Origin: Sthenelais limicola
Lineage: Eukaryota; Annelida; Polychaeta; Phyllodocida; Sigalionidae
Assembly (NCBI GenBank): GCA_942159475.1
Contig: OW804094.1
Location: 59,206,966 to 59,270,965, forward strand
DNA: 64,000 nt
Direction: 5' to 3'
In this document: positions 45,220-55,939 of the stretch, one piece after another
How positions within the stretch are numbered: the stretch's first letter is position 1
Layout: each line of letters begins with the position of its first letter
The notes under the pieces: generated by a model
What the model was told of the DNA's origin: nothing
Database searches by the model: none
What the model saw: the letters and a program-made list of their open reading frames with translations, nothing else
Program-made: the position numbers and the translations under genes

Positions 45220-45640
45220 CTGTGGCTCACAATGGCCTTCATAAATCCCATTCTCCTCAATCACCATGAAGAGAATGGGGGATTAAGTAAACCTGAAATG
45301 CGAAGAATCAATGGGTATATGTAGTGTTTATATGCATGCCTTATCGCCTTCTTAAATGTCTCATTTTTCTCTCTCTCCAAATTTCACTAATATCTCTGCA
45401 TCTGCATTTGGGCCTCGGTGTTCTTTTAAAATCACACATTTAGATGTTGATGTCATTCGTTTTCAATTCATGAAAGAATTATAGAGTAAGATCAAATTAA
45501 GCAAGAAGAGTGAGTTGAATAGGGTTCTGGGATATATAGGTTCGCTGGGCCAGAGTGTTGGGTGGCAGTACTAAGCTAGTGTTTATTTTCGGTGAAAATG
45601 GTTTTTCGCATGGGGCCACAACCCATCTAGTAGCTATCGT
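45220..45640. repeat. Diverged dispersed repeat, copy 2
   Basis: Colinear with 16140-16640. The overlapping minus frame at 45497-45802 is about 100 codons with a balanced composition, but I recognise no family and treat it as chance within the repeat. Confidence 0.5.
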
Positions 45641-48600
45641 AGTTTGGAGAGTGAATGGCATAAACCATCCACTTACTTCAACATATTTTCCCTCTCTATT
45701 AACACAGAGATAAATTATCAAACCACCATTTTCGTAGTGTGCTGCTACTTTACTCCAACCTGTATGTACCATTAGTACTTGGATGCCCCAACACTTCCCC
45801 AAGTCTCTAGGCCTAGATAGAAAGGATTCCAGAACTGAAATTGGGACTCGGTCAAAGTGCTGGTGAGTCAGGAGGGCACATCTGCGCGCCAGAGAAAGTC
45901 AAATTGTAGAAGGAATCAATACTCGTGTGTGCATCCTCTCAGTCTCTATCTGCGAGATTCTCTCGAATAGATCTCATATACACAAAGGCAGACCAGAATA
46001 GGATATCCAAGGTGAAATCTTGATGTGAAGCTTTTAGCAGCCATAACGTTCAGTAACCCCACACACATTTTGAATCTCAGATCATCTCTTCGAGATATCT
46101 TAGGGAGCATCGGCTGATATGCTTCACTACAATAATATGGGCAAATGCCAAGCAGTGAGGCAGTCTCAGAGTCCAGATTAACAAGCATATGCTTGTGTGT
46201 AACTGTACTTGGCATAGGTCCAGCTCAATGATATTGAAGGGGAATTTACCATTAAGTGATAAAACATAACTAAGCATTAACTGGTTTATACCGCTCATTA
46301 CACATCAGTTCACTTTCCAAGTCGTAACACATGGGTGAATTTTGATGTGATTTAATGTATTGTATTCTTGCCTTTTTATAATATTTACATTGGATATCTT
46401 GAGAATATAGTGAACCGCTAAATGGAGTCCAAATAAAATTATTTAGATAAAAAGAAAAAAATATTTGAAAGAATGTGAATAGCTACTTGCTGTCAAATAA
46501 GCAAGGGAAAGTCAAACTGCTATCTACAGTAAGTCAAGAGCACCTATTATACCTGTAACTTTAAAAAAAGAGTCAACATTTAGCATTGATGCCCATCAAA
46601 CAAACCATCAGCGCAAGATAGATAACAAGAATCAATTTTAGGTGAAACCATCTGTCATATGTGAGAAAAGTCAATGCTGACAACATGAGATCTACGCCGA
46701 CAATGGTGGAAATACCAATTTAAAGAATACTCTTATAAACAGAGTAACCAACTTGCTTACACATGTCAGTCTTATCATCGAAGAAAACTTGCAGGGAGGC
46801 GTGAAGGAAGAAGTAAATAAAGAAAAGAACTGGTAGTTTTTTGTTTTTTTTTATAGAAGAGCTAAGAATATACTCGGTGAGAATAGGCAGGTGATGGGTA
46901 GGGACTGACTAAATGTGAGCCCCTTCGGGTAACACTGTCCAGAAAATAATCTTTCTACAGAGGCAGACCCTCCTCGAGTGTCCTCAGCAGAAATAAAACG
47001 CACCCACTGAAGCACCAATTTCTTGGAGATAAAACACACACGACTCAAAAGTTATAAAGATAAGATAATAAAAATATGCAAATATGTACAATCAGCAGCC
47101 TGCTAAATATTGATAGATTTTGATTAGCAAATAGGCCGATGAAGTTTATTTTGTTTATCAAAAGAAAGTTGTGCTTATCATAAGTCGGGGATTTATTACT
47201 TGACTGAGTTTACTGGGTCTAGTTTATTAGTGCTATGCAGGCCTAAAACTGGGATTACTGCAGTATTAAAAGTCAATTTTACATCAGTTGGTGACCTCAT
47301 TCATAGAATGAAACACGAAAATTTAAATTAATATCTCTTCCACTCCACAAAAATATGATAATTAAGTCAAGCCTCCAGTAGAGTAGCAATGCCAAAATGA
47401 GGGCCGATAGTAGTAGGATGAAATAGAATGAAGTAGGGAAGCTTAGCGATCCGTCCCTCTCCCTCATAATAATATGAGTAGCGATGAATGCATCTGTATT
47501 CAAAAAGTACAATATTCAGTCAAGTCAATAACGAGTGAGCAAACAACGAATGGTCAGTGCCACGGTGCATAAACTATCACAAAATATAAACGAATGTGAC
47601 ATAACACTGAGCCCATTGAACATGTGGCCCATCTACCGGGCTGGCAGTGGTTAAGTTTAATACAAAGAACTAAATTAAATTACAATCGACGTTGATGTTC
47701 ACACTTTGACTGTATAAAGTTAAACATTCAACTCTTAATATCCGGTAATAAAGAAGGTGTGAATAGTAGAATACATAACGTGGAGTCTTTTAGTATATAC
47801 AATGTTTAGAGCTATACTCTGTGTTACATTTAGTATATAGGCTCCAGTAGTAATCTAAAGCTTCACATAAAAAAGGCCTCCCCCATATGGTTTATGGTAC
47901 ATTAACATTTGTCTAATTTCGTTGTAGAGGATTAAAGTGTCTAATTGAATTCGTATATAAACCTCGCGTTAGCGCAGACATTAATCCTTAGTTATCTATC
48001 GCTAACCTACTGCATGCTTGGAAATAATTTCATAAAAAAATAGCCTGCATCTGTAGCACAATTATCTGAAAGGCTGCTGATGAAGTTAGGAGGGTCTTGG
48101 CGACAGATGTTGCTCCCTTAATATCGACCATCATGCAAATAGTCTGGCAAACAAAACATCAATCTGCAGAGGATGAGATGACAGGCTTGTTAAGGTGGAC
48201 ATATGATCTGCCCTGCCCACTAACTACACGCGCATAACCCACTTATCAAATAAAAGTGTACCAATGCATCGTATAATGGATTCTAAATTGTTTTTTGTCT
48301 TTTCCTATAAGACCAGGCGTTAAGAAAGAACATCTATTTCCAGTGTTTTTTATTTGCAGTCAGATAGAGAACAATTGGCAAACGAGGGAGAAGGGAACGC
48401 CGAATATTGAATAAACCAAAGGCATGCTAGAAAAACAGGCCATTATTATACGCGCATCCCTCTTGAGAGGACTCAGGTGCAATAACTCGGGTGCAATAAA
48501 AAAATATTTTTATCGTACGTGTATCATTGTCGTATCCCTACGCCATTTCCAGTAAAAAAAACTTAACGTTTAAAACTTAATTATTCATCAATTTACTGCA

Positions 48601-48685
48601 CATTCTTACCGTCAAAGATTTTGGAAGTGGACAAATTTATGCATTTTGATAATTTTTTTTCTAGTAGAAAATGGGACTATGTTTG
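45641..48685. other. No gene found
   Basis: AT-rich sequence with short frames only and no element that I can define. Confidence 0.5.
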
Positions 48686-48689
48686 ATAT

Positions 48690-48806
48690 GGGGTCTGGAG
48701 AACTCGGACCGTTCTGGGCTCGGACCATCGTATACTCGGACTGGGTAAGGTCGGACCAGTGGGTTAGTAGACTCGGACCAGGGGGTTAGTGGACTCGGAC
48801 CAGGCA
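48690..48806. repeat. CTCGGACC repeat cluster, left arm
   Basis: Five or six copies of an ACTCGGACC core, the last three spaced with GGGTTAGTGG. The complementary sequence (GGTCTGAGTCCACTAACCC) occurs at 49419-49467, so the two clusters form inverted arms around about 600 bp. Confidence 0.6.
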
Positions 48807-48864
48807 TAGCTTTAGGCGGAACATTATTATGATAGGTATATAGTCAATAGATAGTACCTAATGA

Positions 48865-48998
48865 GAATGTGGTACGAGGGACACTTTTGCACTGGCCGAG
48901 ATGTTTGTTTTTTCGTGGCCCACAAGCGGATAGGCGAGTGGGTTACGAAAAAAAAACAACATCAAGGCCAGTGCAAAAGTGTACCGAGTACCACATTC
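48865..48998. repeat. Long foldback hairpin (about 60 bp arms)
   Basis: Left arm starts GAATGTGGTACGAGGGACAC and continues through CTTTTGCACTGGCC to TCGTGGCCCAC; the right arm is its inverted copy with a few mismatches, around a loop of about 14 bases. It lies between the two inverted CTCGGACC clusters. Confidence 0.8.
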
Positions 48999-49489
48999 GA
49001 ATTTACGTACTATATTTACTCCCACATTGCTATGTTCAAGTATATTAAAGAATAACGAAGGCATTTTACTTACAAAAACAAATACAGCCATAGATCTTGA
49101 CTTGACTTATGTTTGGACCAGCCGCCCAAAACCCAGGAGAAAGCTGTGATCTGATTGGTCGATGACAACATTATGATCAGGTGACTGTATCAACCAATGG
49201 AAGCCCTTGTTACTACCCCCATCCTTCACGCGTGAATTTCGCGATAGATTACCACACTACTCCCGCCCATACAAATAGCATGTGGTACATACACCAACGT
49301 GGAGTAAAAGTAATTCTTTTATTAATCAGTTTCACTTTGGACACTCCACTACTAGCTTTACTGACTTAGGACAACCAATTTTAGGGTCAGGTTTAGGGTT
49401 AGTTTTTGTATGGTATGTTTTGGTCTGAGTCCACCAACCCAGTGGTCTGAGTCCACTAACCCGCCCGGTCCAACATCAGAGTGGTGCGA

Positions 49490-51346
49490 CTTCTCTAGGA
49501 AGCATTTGATACTACGCTAATACTATGCTCTGGTTATATTTGTCAGTCTGTGAGCGGCACGTATTGTCTTTATATTGTCTGCTCACAGCCAAATCAGGGA
49601 ATAAAGACGAATCTTGTCCAATAAATTTTCGATTACTGGCAGCTCGTTCCATTCTCTCTATTTATTTGACACAAGATATCGAGCTCAAAGAGACAAAGCT
49701 TCTAGGTGTTTAGAGGTCAAGAACTTAAGCGGCTCCATCACAATCCTGGAAGGATTTCCGCCCTCCCCAGAACTTGGTGCATAAATACGACAGTCCGGGG
49801 TCCAACCATTACATCAGTCAGGTATGGATGACTAACGAGCTGGGGAATTCGTCTGAAGTGGGCCGTTAGGCAAGATACTTTACCCCAATAGGGGAATCGT
49901 ACTCATCCCCTTTTTTGTGTCTTGATTCGCAAGGAATGGTGAAATGTAAATGGATGTTTGCATCCATGTCTCATAAACCATATAAATTTGTCAGACTTTT
50001 TCCTATACTTTCACCCCACCCCCACCCGCTAAAGTGTTGGATTTGGACCCAGAGACATGAGAATGACGTGGTTACAGTGGTACTGTTAACAGTTTTAGCT
50101 GTGTATTATAGTAGTATTCATCGCAGGGGCACAGTCAAATTACCTGCCTACTGGTCGCATTAATTATGGTAAACATTTTGCTACCTATGTTGACAAATAT
50201 TTTGCTGGATCAGTCGTCCTGGCTCTATATTTGAGAGTTAATATATTTCACCCATTGTATAATTGTATTTGTTTTCAAGTATAATTGTGATCTCACTTGA
50301 TTGTGTATCGTATTATATTTCGGTAGCCCAGAGTATCTTAGGCATCCAACTGTTATTCATTGTTTATTATTGTGTATTGAGCGAGTGATGGGTTCATTAA
50401 CATAGGCTATAATGAAATATCTTCACTACCTTTAGAGCTGAGCAACCCCTATACTATATCATTCCAACTTAGCATTATTCTATTTAATATTACCTCACAT
50501 TAACTAAGCGTGTTAGGCCGTATTAGTCCTATTACTCTCCAGTCAGAATATCTAGTATAATCCTCAGTAGCTACTATATCATCCTATAATTATATCGTAA
50601 ATATCTATCAGTCTTAAGGGCCTAGTCCATTAGACCAGGGGGCCGTTTCATAACTAGTAACGAATATTCGCTAATCATTAATCACTAATTAAAAATTAGC
50701 GGATTGATTAGCAATCTATCGTTAAACCATTGCAATAGAATCGCTAAGTGTTTTTACAGTCAATATTTTTGTGACGGTAGGCCCTTATTATTTTTGCTAT
50801 TATATGGCTATTCCATGTTGGCCATGATGAACCACATTGAGGCCATGTGACAACAGTAGTCTATACGAAAAATGTGTTCATACATTTTTTCCCGATTTAA
50901 TGACCAAAAGTGAAGAGATTATTAATAATTTAGTATTATCCAACATATCAAGCCACCTTAACAGGGTTCTCGCCAGAAATATTTGACAGCGTAGCGGGGC
51001 CAAACAACCATCTGGTGGTGGTGGTGGTGGGAGGGGGGGGGGGGGGGGTCCGGGGACATTCTCCCCGGGAAAATCTTTAGCAGGATGAATGCTGTTTAGT
51101 GTGTTCAATTAATTTTGAGGGCAATCCCCTTAGCAGTAAAGTTTACATAAGATCCAACTTCCATAGTCACCCTATACATATTTTTGAGATATCATCAATT
51201 TTCTAAGAGTATCATTAGGCCTACGCATATTATGATATATGCAATTAAGTAATTTGAAATAGAAGAACCATTAGAAGAAAAAAATAGCCTAATAATTACC
51301 ATCTCATTCCAAATGCTTTAAAATCTCAAAATATATTGGCTATACT
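49490..51346. other. Mostly no gene; possible solo element end at 50639
   Basis: At 50639 the string GGGGCCGTTTCATAACTAGT resembles the terminal repeat of PIF/Harbinger or ISL2EU elements, followed by AT-rich local inverted repeats of TTAGCGAAT type, but no matching right end is seen. A TGG/G tract lies at 51012-51048. Other frames are short and unsupported. Confidence 0.4.
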
Positions 51347-51602
51347 ACTTTCAGGGTTGGAAAAGTCCCGCAGCCCGGTTGTCTGCACCACCCATGTCTG
51401 CCCTGCGGACAACCAAAAATGATATATATATGGGCGTCCGCCAAACAACCAGGGAGTGAGTGAGATTGGTTGCTTTACGCCCTTATCAACACAATTAAGA
51501 TGGTTATATCATAATCATGGGCGGGAGAGCTGAGAGGGAGGCAGTTTATGATCATACCCAGGAAATAGAGACAGAGAAGAAGGGAGAGGGAGACAAGTTA
51601 AT

Positions 51603-52127
51603 AGGGAGTTTCGACACCGCTCACCTATCCGCAAACGTATCCGTATCCTTATTGCAATAGGGATGCGTGACCCGGGCGTACTGGAGCCTCACATTTAGTT
51701 TCAGCAGACGACCCTACACGCACGCAAGACCGACGCCTTGCCGTTGGTGTGCTTACCGAGTAAACTCAGGGAGTGCCCGTCAGGTCGGCACCCAAGATGG
51801 CGGTCTCTGACCGGGTCTCCGATGCTATAGTAGTGTTTTTTTAAAACATGCTTTCCGCGATAAAAGGGTAAACTGTCGCCAAACTTGTTAGGCAAGGCCA
51901 TTAAGAACATGTTTAATATTGTTCCCAAACCTTTTTTTAAAATGTAAAATGGCTAGATAGTTCGTCATATACTTAGGTAAAACCCCCGTAACAAGTGGCA
52001 TCCTTACGGATTTTCCTCAGTGGGGCCGGTATCGACCCTCATTACCTATGCACAACCTGACATAGTGACCTAATTCCACACCGATGCGTACGGGATGCCT
52101 CCTGAGGAGGGTCTGTCGAAACTCCCT
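51603..52127. mobile_element. Short inverted-repeat element nested in the SINE-like copy
   Basis: Ends are AGGGAGTTTCGACA and TGTCGAAACTCCCT, perfect over 14 bp. AAT is present on both sides (51600-51602 and 52128-52130); a TA duplication is an alternative reading. The 525 bp element contains no recognisable protein. Confidence 0.65.
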
Positions 52128-52130
52128 AAT

Positions 52131-52920
52131 GTCCATTCTGGATTTAACATGTCTCACCACCCTAATCGATTTTTAATGTGTGATTAATTACAGAGGTATT
52201 AATGTTTTATTACCCTAATGTTAAAAATTTTATATGCATTTATTAATGAATTTATGTATTACTGTGAAATGTATCATTAGATGTGTAAATTGTATTTGAG
52301 TAGTCTGGTGCAATAATTTTATGCTGACGCAATGTTCTAAGCTGAAGCAATGATTTATATTGTGAAACATGTAGGAGCTATTGCTCACAGAGAAACACAG
52401 CAGGGTTCCCAGGAATTGCACCTAATGGTGTAATTAGGATATAAAAGGAATTATTTCACCATGTACTCTCACAATCCTGTAATATGTCAGCACTTATTCT
52501 GCTATCCAGGCAAACTTTTCTGCACAAATTTATGTGAATCCAGTCAGGAATCCATGGTATAAAAGGGTCCTCCTTCCAGTCAGTCAGTACCATCTACTAC
52601 CTGGACCTGAAAGCTGTACCACCATACCTACTGAGGAGGACTGACTGGAACCTATACAAACTGATACCATGGGGAACCTCTGCTCTACTAAGGACTTATT
52701 GTAAACCTACCACTTGTTACTCTACAACATTGAATAAAAGACCAGCTATTCAGCACATCTCCAAGATCCCTCTCTACTTGAGTTATTCTTACAACTTGAC
52801 TAGCTCATCTGAGATAACTACACAACACTCCCATTTGGACGTAGCCAGTTATTGAATCTCCTGACAGCTAATTAATTATCTTAGAATAATTATCATTAAG
52901 TGTCCCCTCTCCCCAGACAC
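52131..52920 (+). mobile_element. LTR-like segment with TATA box and poly-A signal
   Basis: A TATAAAAG at 52558 is followed 25-30 bp later by GTCAGTCAGTACC, then about 140 bp further by AATAAA at 52733. The arrangement resembles the U3-R-U5 order of a solo LTR. I cannot find matched TG...CA ends or a target duplication, so a processed promoter fragment is an alternative. Confidence 0.35.
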
Positions 52921-53116
52921 TTACAGACTGAGAAAAAGAGACAGAAAGGCACTTTATGGTCATACCCAGGACCTGCCGGACAACCAGGTTTTATCTATCT
53001 TTAGTGTGAGTGGACAACCAAATATTTTGTGATATATATCTCGGACAACCATATTTTGAAAAGTGGTTGTCCTCAGGACAACCACTTTTTGAAGCGATTT
53101 TTCCACCCCTGACTTT

Positions 53117-55290
53117 ACACCTAATAACAAACTTAGTCACCCTATACATTTTTTTACCATCTCCCTTACTACACACGGGAAACATTTATCAGAATTTAAG
53201 AAAGGAAAACTTCTGTCTGTCTGTCATCCCCCTCTCTCTGTGAACTGATATTTTACATATTGTGTACGGATCAGACGACGACGTCCTGTCTTTCATGTAT
53301 AAGTCTTTTAAGTAATACTGATTGTAAATGTTAAGGGTTCTCCCACGATTGATCGGAAAATATGCAAAATATATATCTGAATAATCGGAATATCGGCGAT
53401 TTATGCGGCAGCCGATAGAACTAAACAACACAGGAAACAAACCCACTCCTGACCTCAGGCTATTTGCAGACATGGACTCGAGGCTATTTGCATACAGGAA
53501 ATGACCTATGACGTCATCATTAGTTTTTAGCAAGGAATCGCTGTATAGTCTCTAGCACAGACCCACTATCCACAGGATCCAGGTTCATGGACTAATCGCT
53601 GTACAGCTTTGGGAATGGGCTCAAAATGACGGGAACCCTCGAGGCTTGACAGGGGGAGGAGAGAGCCGTAGAGGGGCGAGAGGGAGAGAGAGAGAGTGAT
53701 AGTGGAAAGCGTTGGGGAACCTCCCCCTCTTCCTTCTACAGATTTTTGTTGAAAACCTGGAAACAGGGCCGTCCTATTTAAACAGGGCTGTCCTGTCTGT
53801 GTTCCTATTCTTCCATTCATAAGCTTTCATAATTACTAACTTTCTCTGTTCATATGATGCCCATGCTCCAAACCTACTCTCTTTTAATGTTGTATCTCGA
53901 TTATCATCAATAGTGGGTGAACCCCCGATCCTCCTTCTCCTCTCTCTTCCTCCCCCTCCTCCTTGTGCCTCCTTCCTCTGCCCAATAGGTCTGGCGCAAC
54001 GTTGCTATGTATAGGCCCCCCCCACACACACACAGATGGTCCAGAAATTTAGCCCACTAGATATAGAATATTATTTTATTTTCTGTTTTTGTTCTTATAG
54101 TTGTAGTTGTGGTTTTTCTCACTTTTAATGACTGCCCACCACCCGCATCACCACCACCCTGCTCCCCCCCGGGTGCATTAGAATCCAAGTGTGTGTAGCC
54201 TTGCCTCAAATCAATGCTACACATACACTAGTGGCAGGCAGCGGGAGGCGGCGTGACGGGCCGTGCGTACTGTGGAGTGTGTGAAGCTATGTGAGTGAGT
54301 GAAGGGTTCTGCACTTACAACAAAGGGTAGGGCTGATCCTGATGTTTGTGTATGATAAATGTATGTATTCCTCCAATCAAAAATGTAGCATCCGATTACA
54401 GGTTTCAATTAATACCAACCATTATGCAGTATGTAGTGTTTAAGTGTGATAACAGGTCGAGCTATATGGCATGGGTATTACTGGGAAATGACCGGGATAT
54501 CATGTGACGACTTCAATTTTTAGTTCCGTGGCAATCCGCCTCTTCTCAGAGGGCGGGGTGGTCGCTAGTGGTCGAGTTAGGCCCTAACCTCATTAACCGG
54601 AGGAGGTACAAATAGAGGGTACAAGCCCGTTCTGTTAGCCTTAAGAGTCAATGGTGGGATTCAACACAAGGTGCACTTTTACGTCATAATTCCTCTTTTT
54701 ACCAGGATCATTGCAGAGGGTGACAAATATTCGAATCCTAAGTACAGAAAACTAATATTACATAGTGCTTTTTGCCTTTTTGCTTGTATTTCCCAAGATA
54801 ATATATTGTACTTTAAGTGACTTTGAAGTCTTTTTAACAGTGTGCTTAAGTGTTTATTTTGGCAACATAGCATTCTTATTTCGGCGAAATATTAACACCA
54901 TATTCCCTATTGGGGGTGGGGCAGGCTGGCATGACATTTCGCTCCTCGGGGAGCTCATCAGGCAGTCTGCAAGTATCAAACTAGGTTGATACAGATGGCT
55001 AATAGTATCATAAGTGATACTTAAAAAGTGAGAAAGTGTTTAAATTGCTTCCACAGAAAGAGTGGGGGGGTTAACTCAAAATCATATCTATTAATATCAG
55101 CCTGCCATGAGGGCTGGCTAATGTAGCTAGAGTTGGTCCAGCTACTGAGTGGTCTAGGTGTCATACTGAGAGGGTGAGGGGGGTGGGGTGGAGAGAGGCT
55201 GTGGGTTAATAACATTGAGGATAAACATTTTTTACGAGGCTAAGTCGTCTCCCCAAACAGCCATCCCTTGTCCCCTACCCCCCATGAATT
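53117..55290. other. No gene found
   Basis: Short frames without family features. A GA-rich patch lies near 53640-53700 and a C-rich patch near 53940-54030. A palindromic or repeat structure is not evident. The stretch 54770-54990 has a hydrophobic plus-strand frame of 74 codons that I do not recognise. Confidence 0.45.
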
Positions 55291-55297
55291 AGCTTTC

Positions 55298-55939
55298 CTA
55301 GACAGGGTTTTGTAGGCGGGTGCGCCAGGTGGACACATCCATTATGTTTAGCCCCTGTGGGGCCACAGTTTTTATTTTGTGTATCCATTTCATCTCCATT
55401 TGGTTACATAGGTCCTCCCAGAGCTCTCTAGTGGTAGAGCAAGCGATGAACTCGAGAACGTATACCTTAACATCATTTTCCCCTGAGTGATTAGGTGAGT
55501 TGAAATGCCTTGATACTGAGGTGTCACTTTCAGGAAGGTCTGAATGAGCAATGGTTCTGAAGTGTTGGTATAGGTGTTTCAATAATAACTGTTTTGTCTA
55601 GCATACAGTACATTCGAGACAATATATCAGATTGTCGCTCTTGCATGAGATATTGTATTTGGACACATAGGATCGTTTTGTTGTTGTCGAGGTGATCCTA
55701 CCTTTTGTGTCTAGCGTAGTGCAGTATCTACACATTTCTTTTGTGCATGAGCAACCTACCCCATCTTCCACCAATGATATTGACTGATCAGAGGATTGGT
55801 CGGGTGATGATGGTGGTAATTTCGTGCGTATCAGAGTTTCTCCAATGTTCTTGGGTCTCCGATATGCAATGACTATCTTCTTCTTGTAGAGGTGGTCTGT
55901 GGTTCTTGAGCGTCCGAGGAAGCCCCAAATAGATTTCAT
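55298..55939 (-). pseudogene. Penelope-like retroelement, C-terminal fragment with GIY-YIG-type endonuclease region
   Basis: One minus-strand frame with a single TAG at 55598-55600. The start reads IAYRRPKNIGETLIRTKLP, the conserved end of the Penelope-like reverse transcriptase. A Cys-rich linker follows (CSCTKEMCRYC), then YNISCKSDNLIYCLECTVC, the usual entry to the endonuclease. After the stop the domain continues with LYQHFRTI, VSRHFNSPNHSGENDVKVYV and WIHKIKTVAPQGLN. The segment that should carry the YVG half of the GIY-YIG motif is missing at the stop, so the nuclease is dead. The catalytic reverse transcriptase core is absent; sequence upstream to 56700 does not clearly continue it. 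Confidence 0.75.

Larger units (their letters stand above)
48690..49480. mobile_element. Possible foldback-type element with inverted GGACC-rich ends
   Basis: The inverted arms at 48690-48806 and 49419-49480 and the central hairpin suggest one composite element of about 0.8 kb. A TTAGGGTCAGGTTTAGGGTTAG string near 49381 is telomere-like but very short. I could not fix exact ends or a target duplication. Confidence 0.4.
51454..52975 (+). mobile_element. SINE-like element nested in the MITE, itself interrupted
   Basis: Matches the 41171-41355 copy at both ends: GAGTGAGTGAGATTGG to AGGGAGACAAG on the left, and GAGACAGAAAGGCACTTTA to ACCCAGGACCT on the right. A 13 bp duplication with two differences (CCAAACAACCAGG at 51441, CCGGACAACCAGG at 52976) flanks it, as expected for retrotransposition. 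About 1.3 kb of further inserted DNA lies between the two halves. Confidence 0.65.
51352..53111. mobile_element. MITE of a 5 bp target-duplication family (hAT5-like?), split by nested insertions
   Basis: The outer ends are CAGGGTTGGAAAA and TTTTCCACCCCTG, imperfect inverted repeats. ACTTT flanks both sides (51347-51351 and 53112-53116). The internal sequence (GGTTGTCnGC, GGACAACCAnnAATG, TTTTATCTATCTTTAGTGTG) is shared with the 158 bp copy at 63307-63464. A SINE-like element has inserted into it at 51454-52975. A CAGGG start with a 5 bp duplication fits some hAT subgroups; the superfamily is an inference. Confidence 0.7.

Noticed and set aside
45497..45802. 101-codon minus frame
   Set aside because: Overlaps the diverged dispersed repeat and is not conserved in its other copy.
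49381..49402. Telomere-like TTAGGG string
   Set aside because: Only two or three degenerate units; too short to mean an interstitial telomere.
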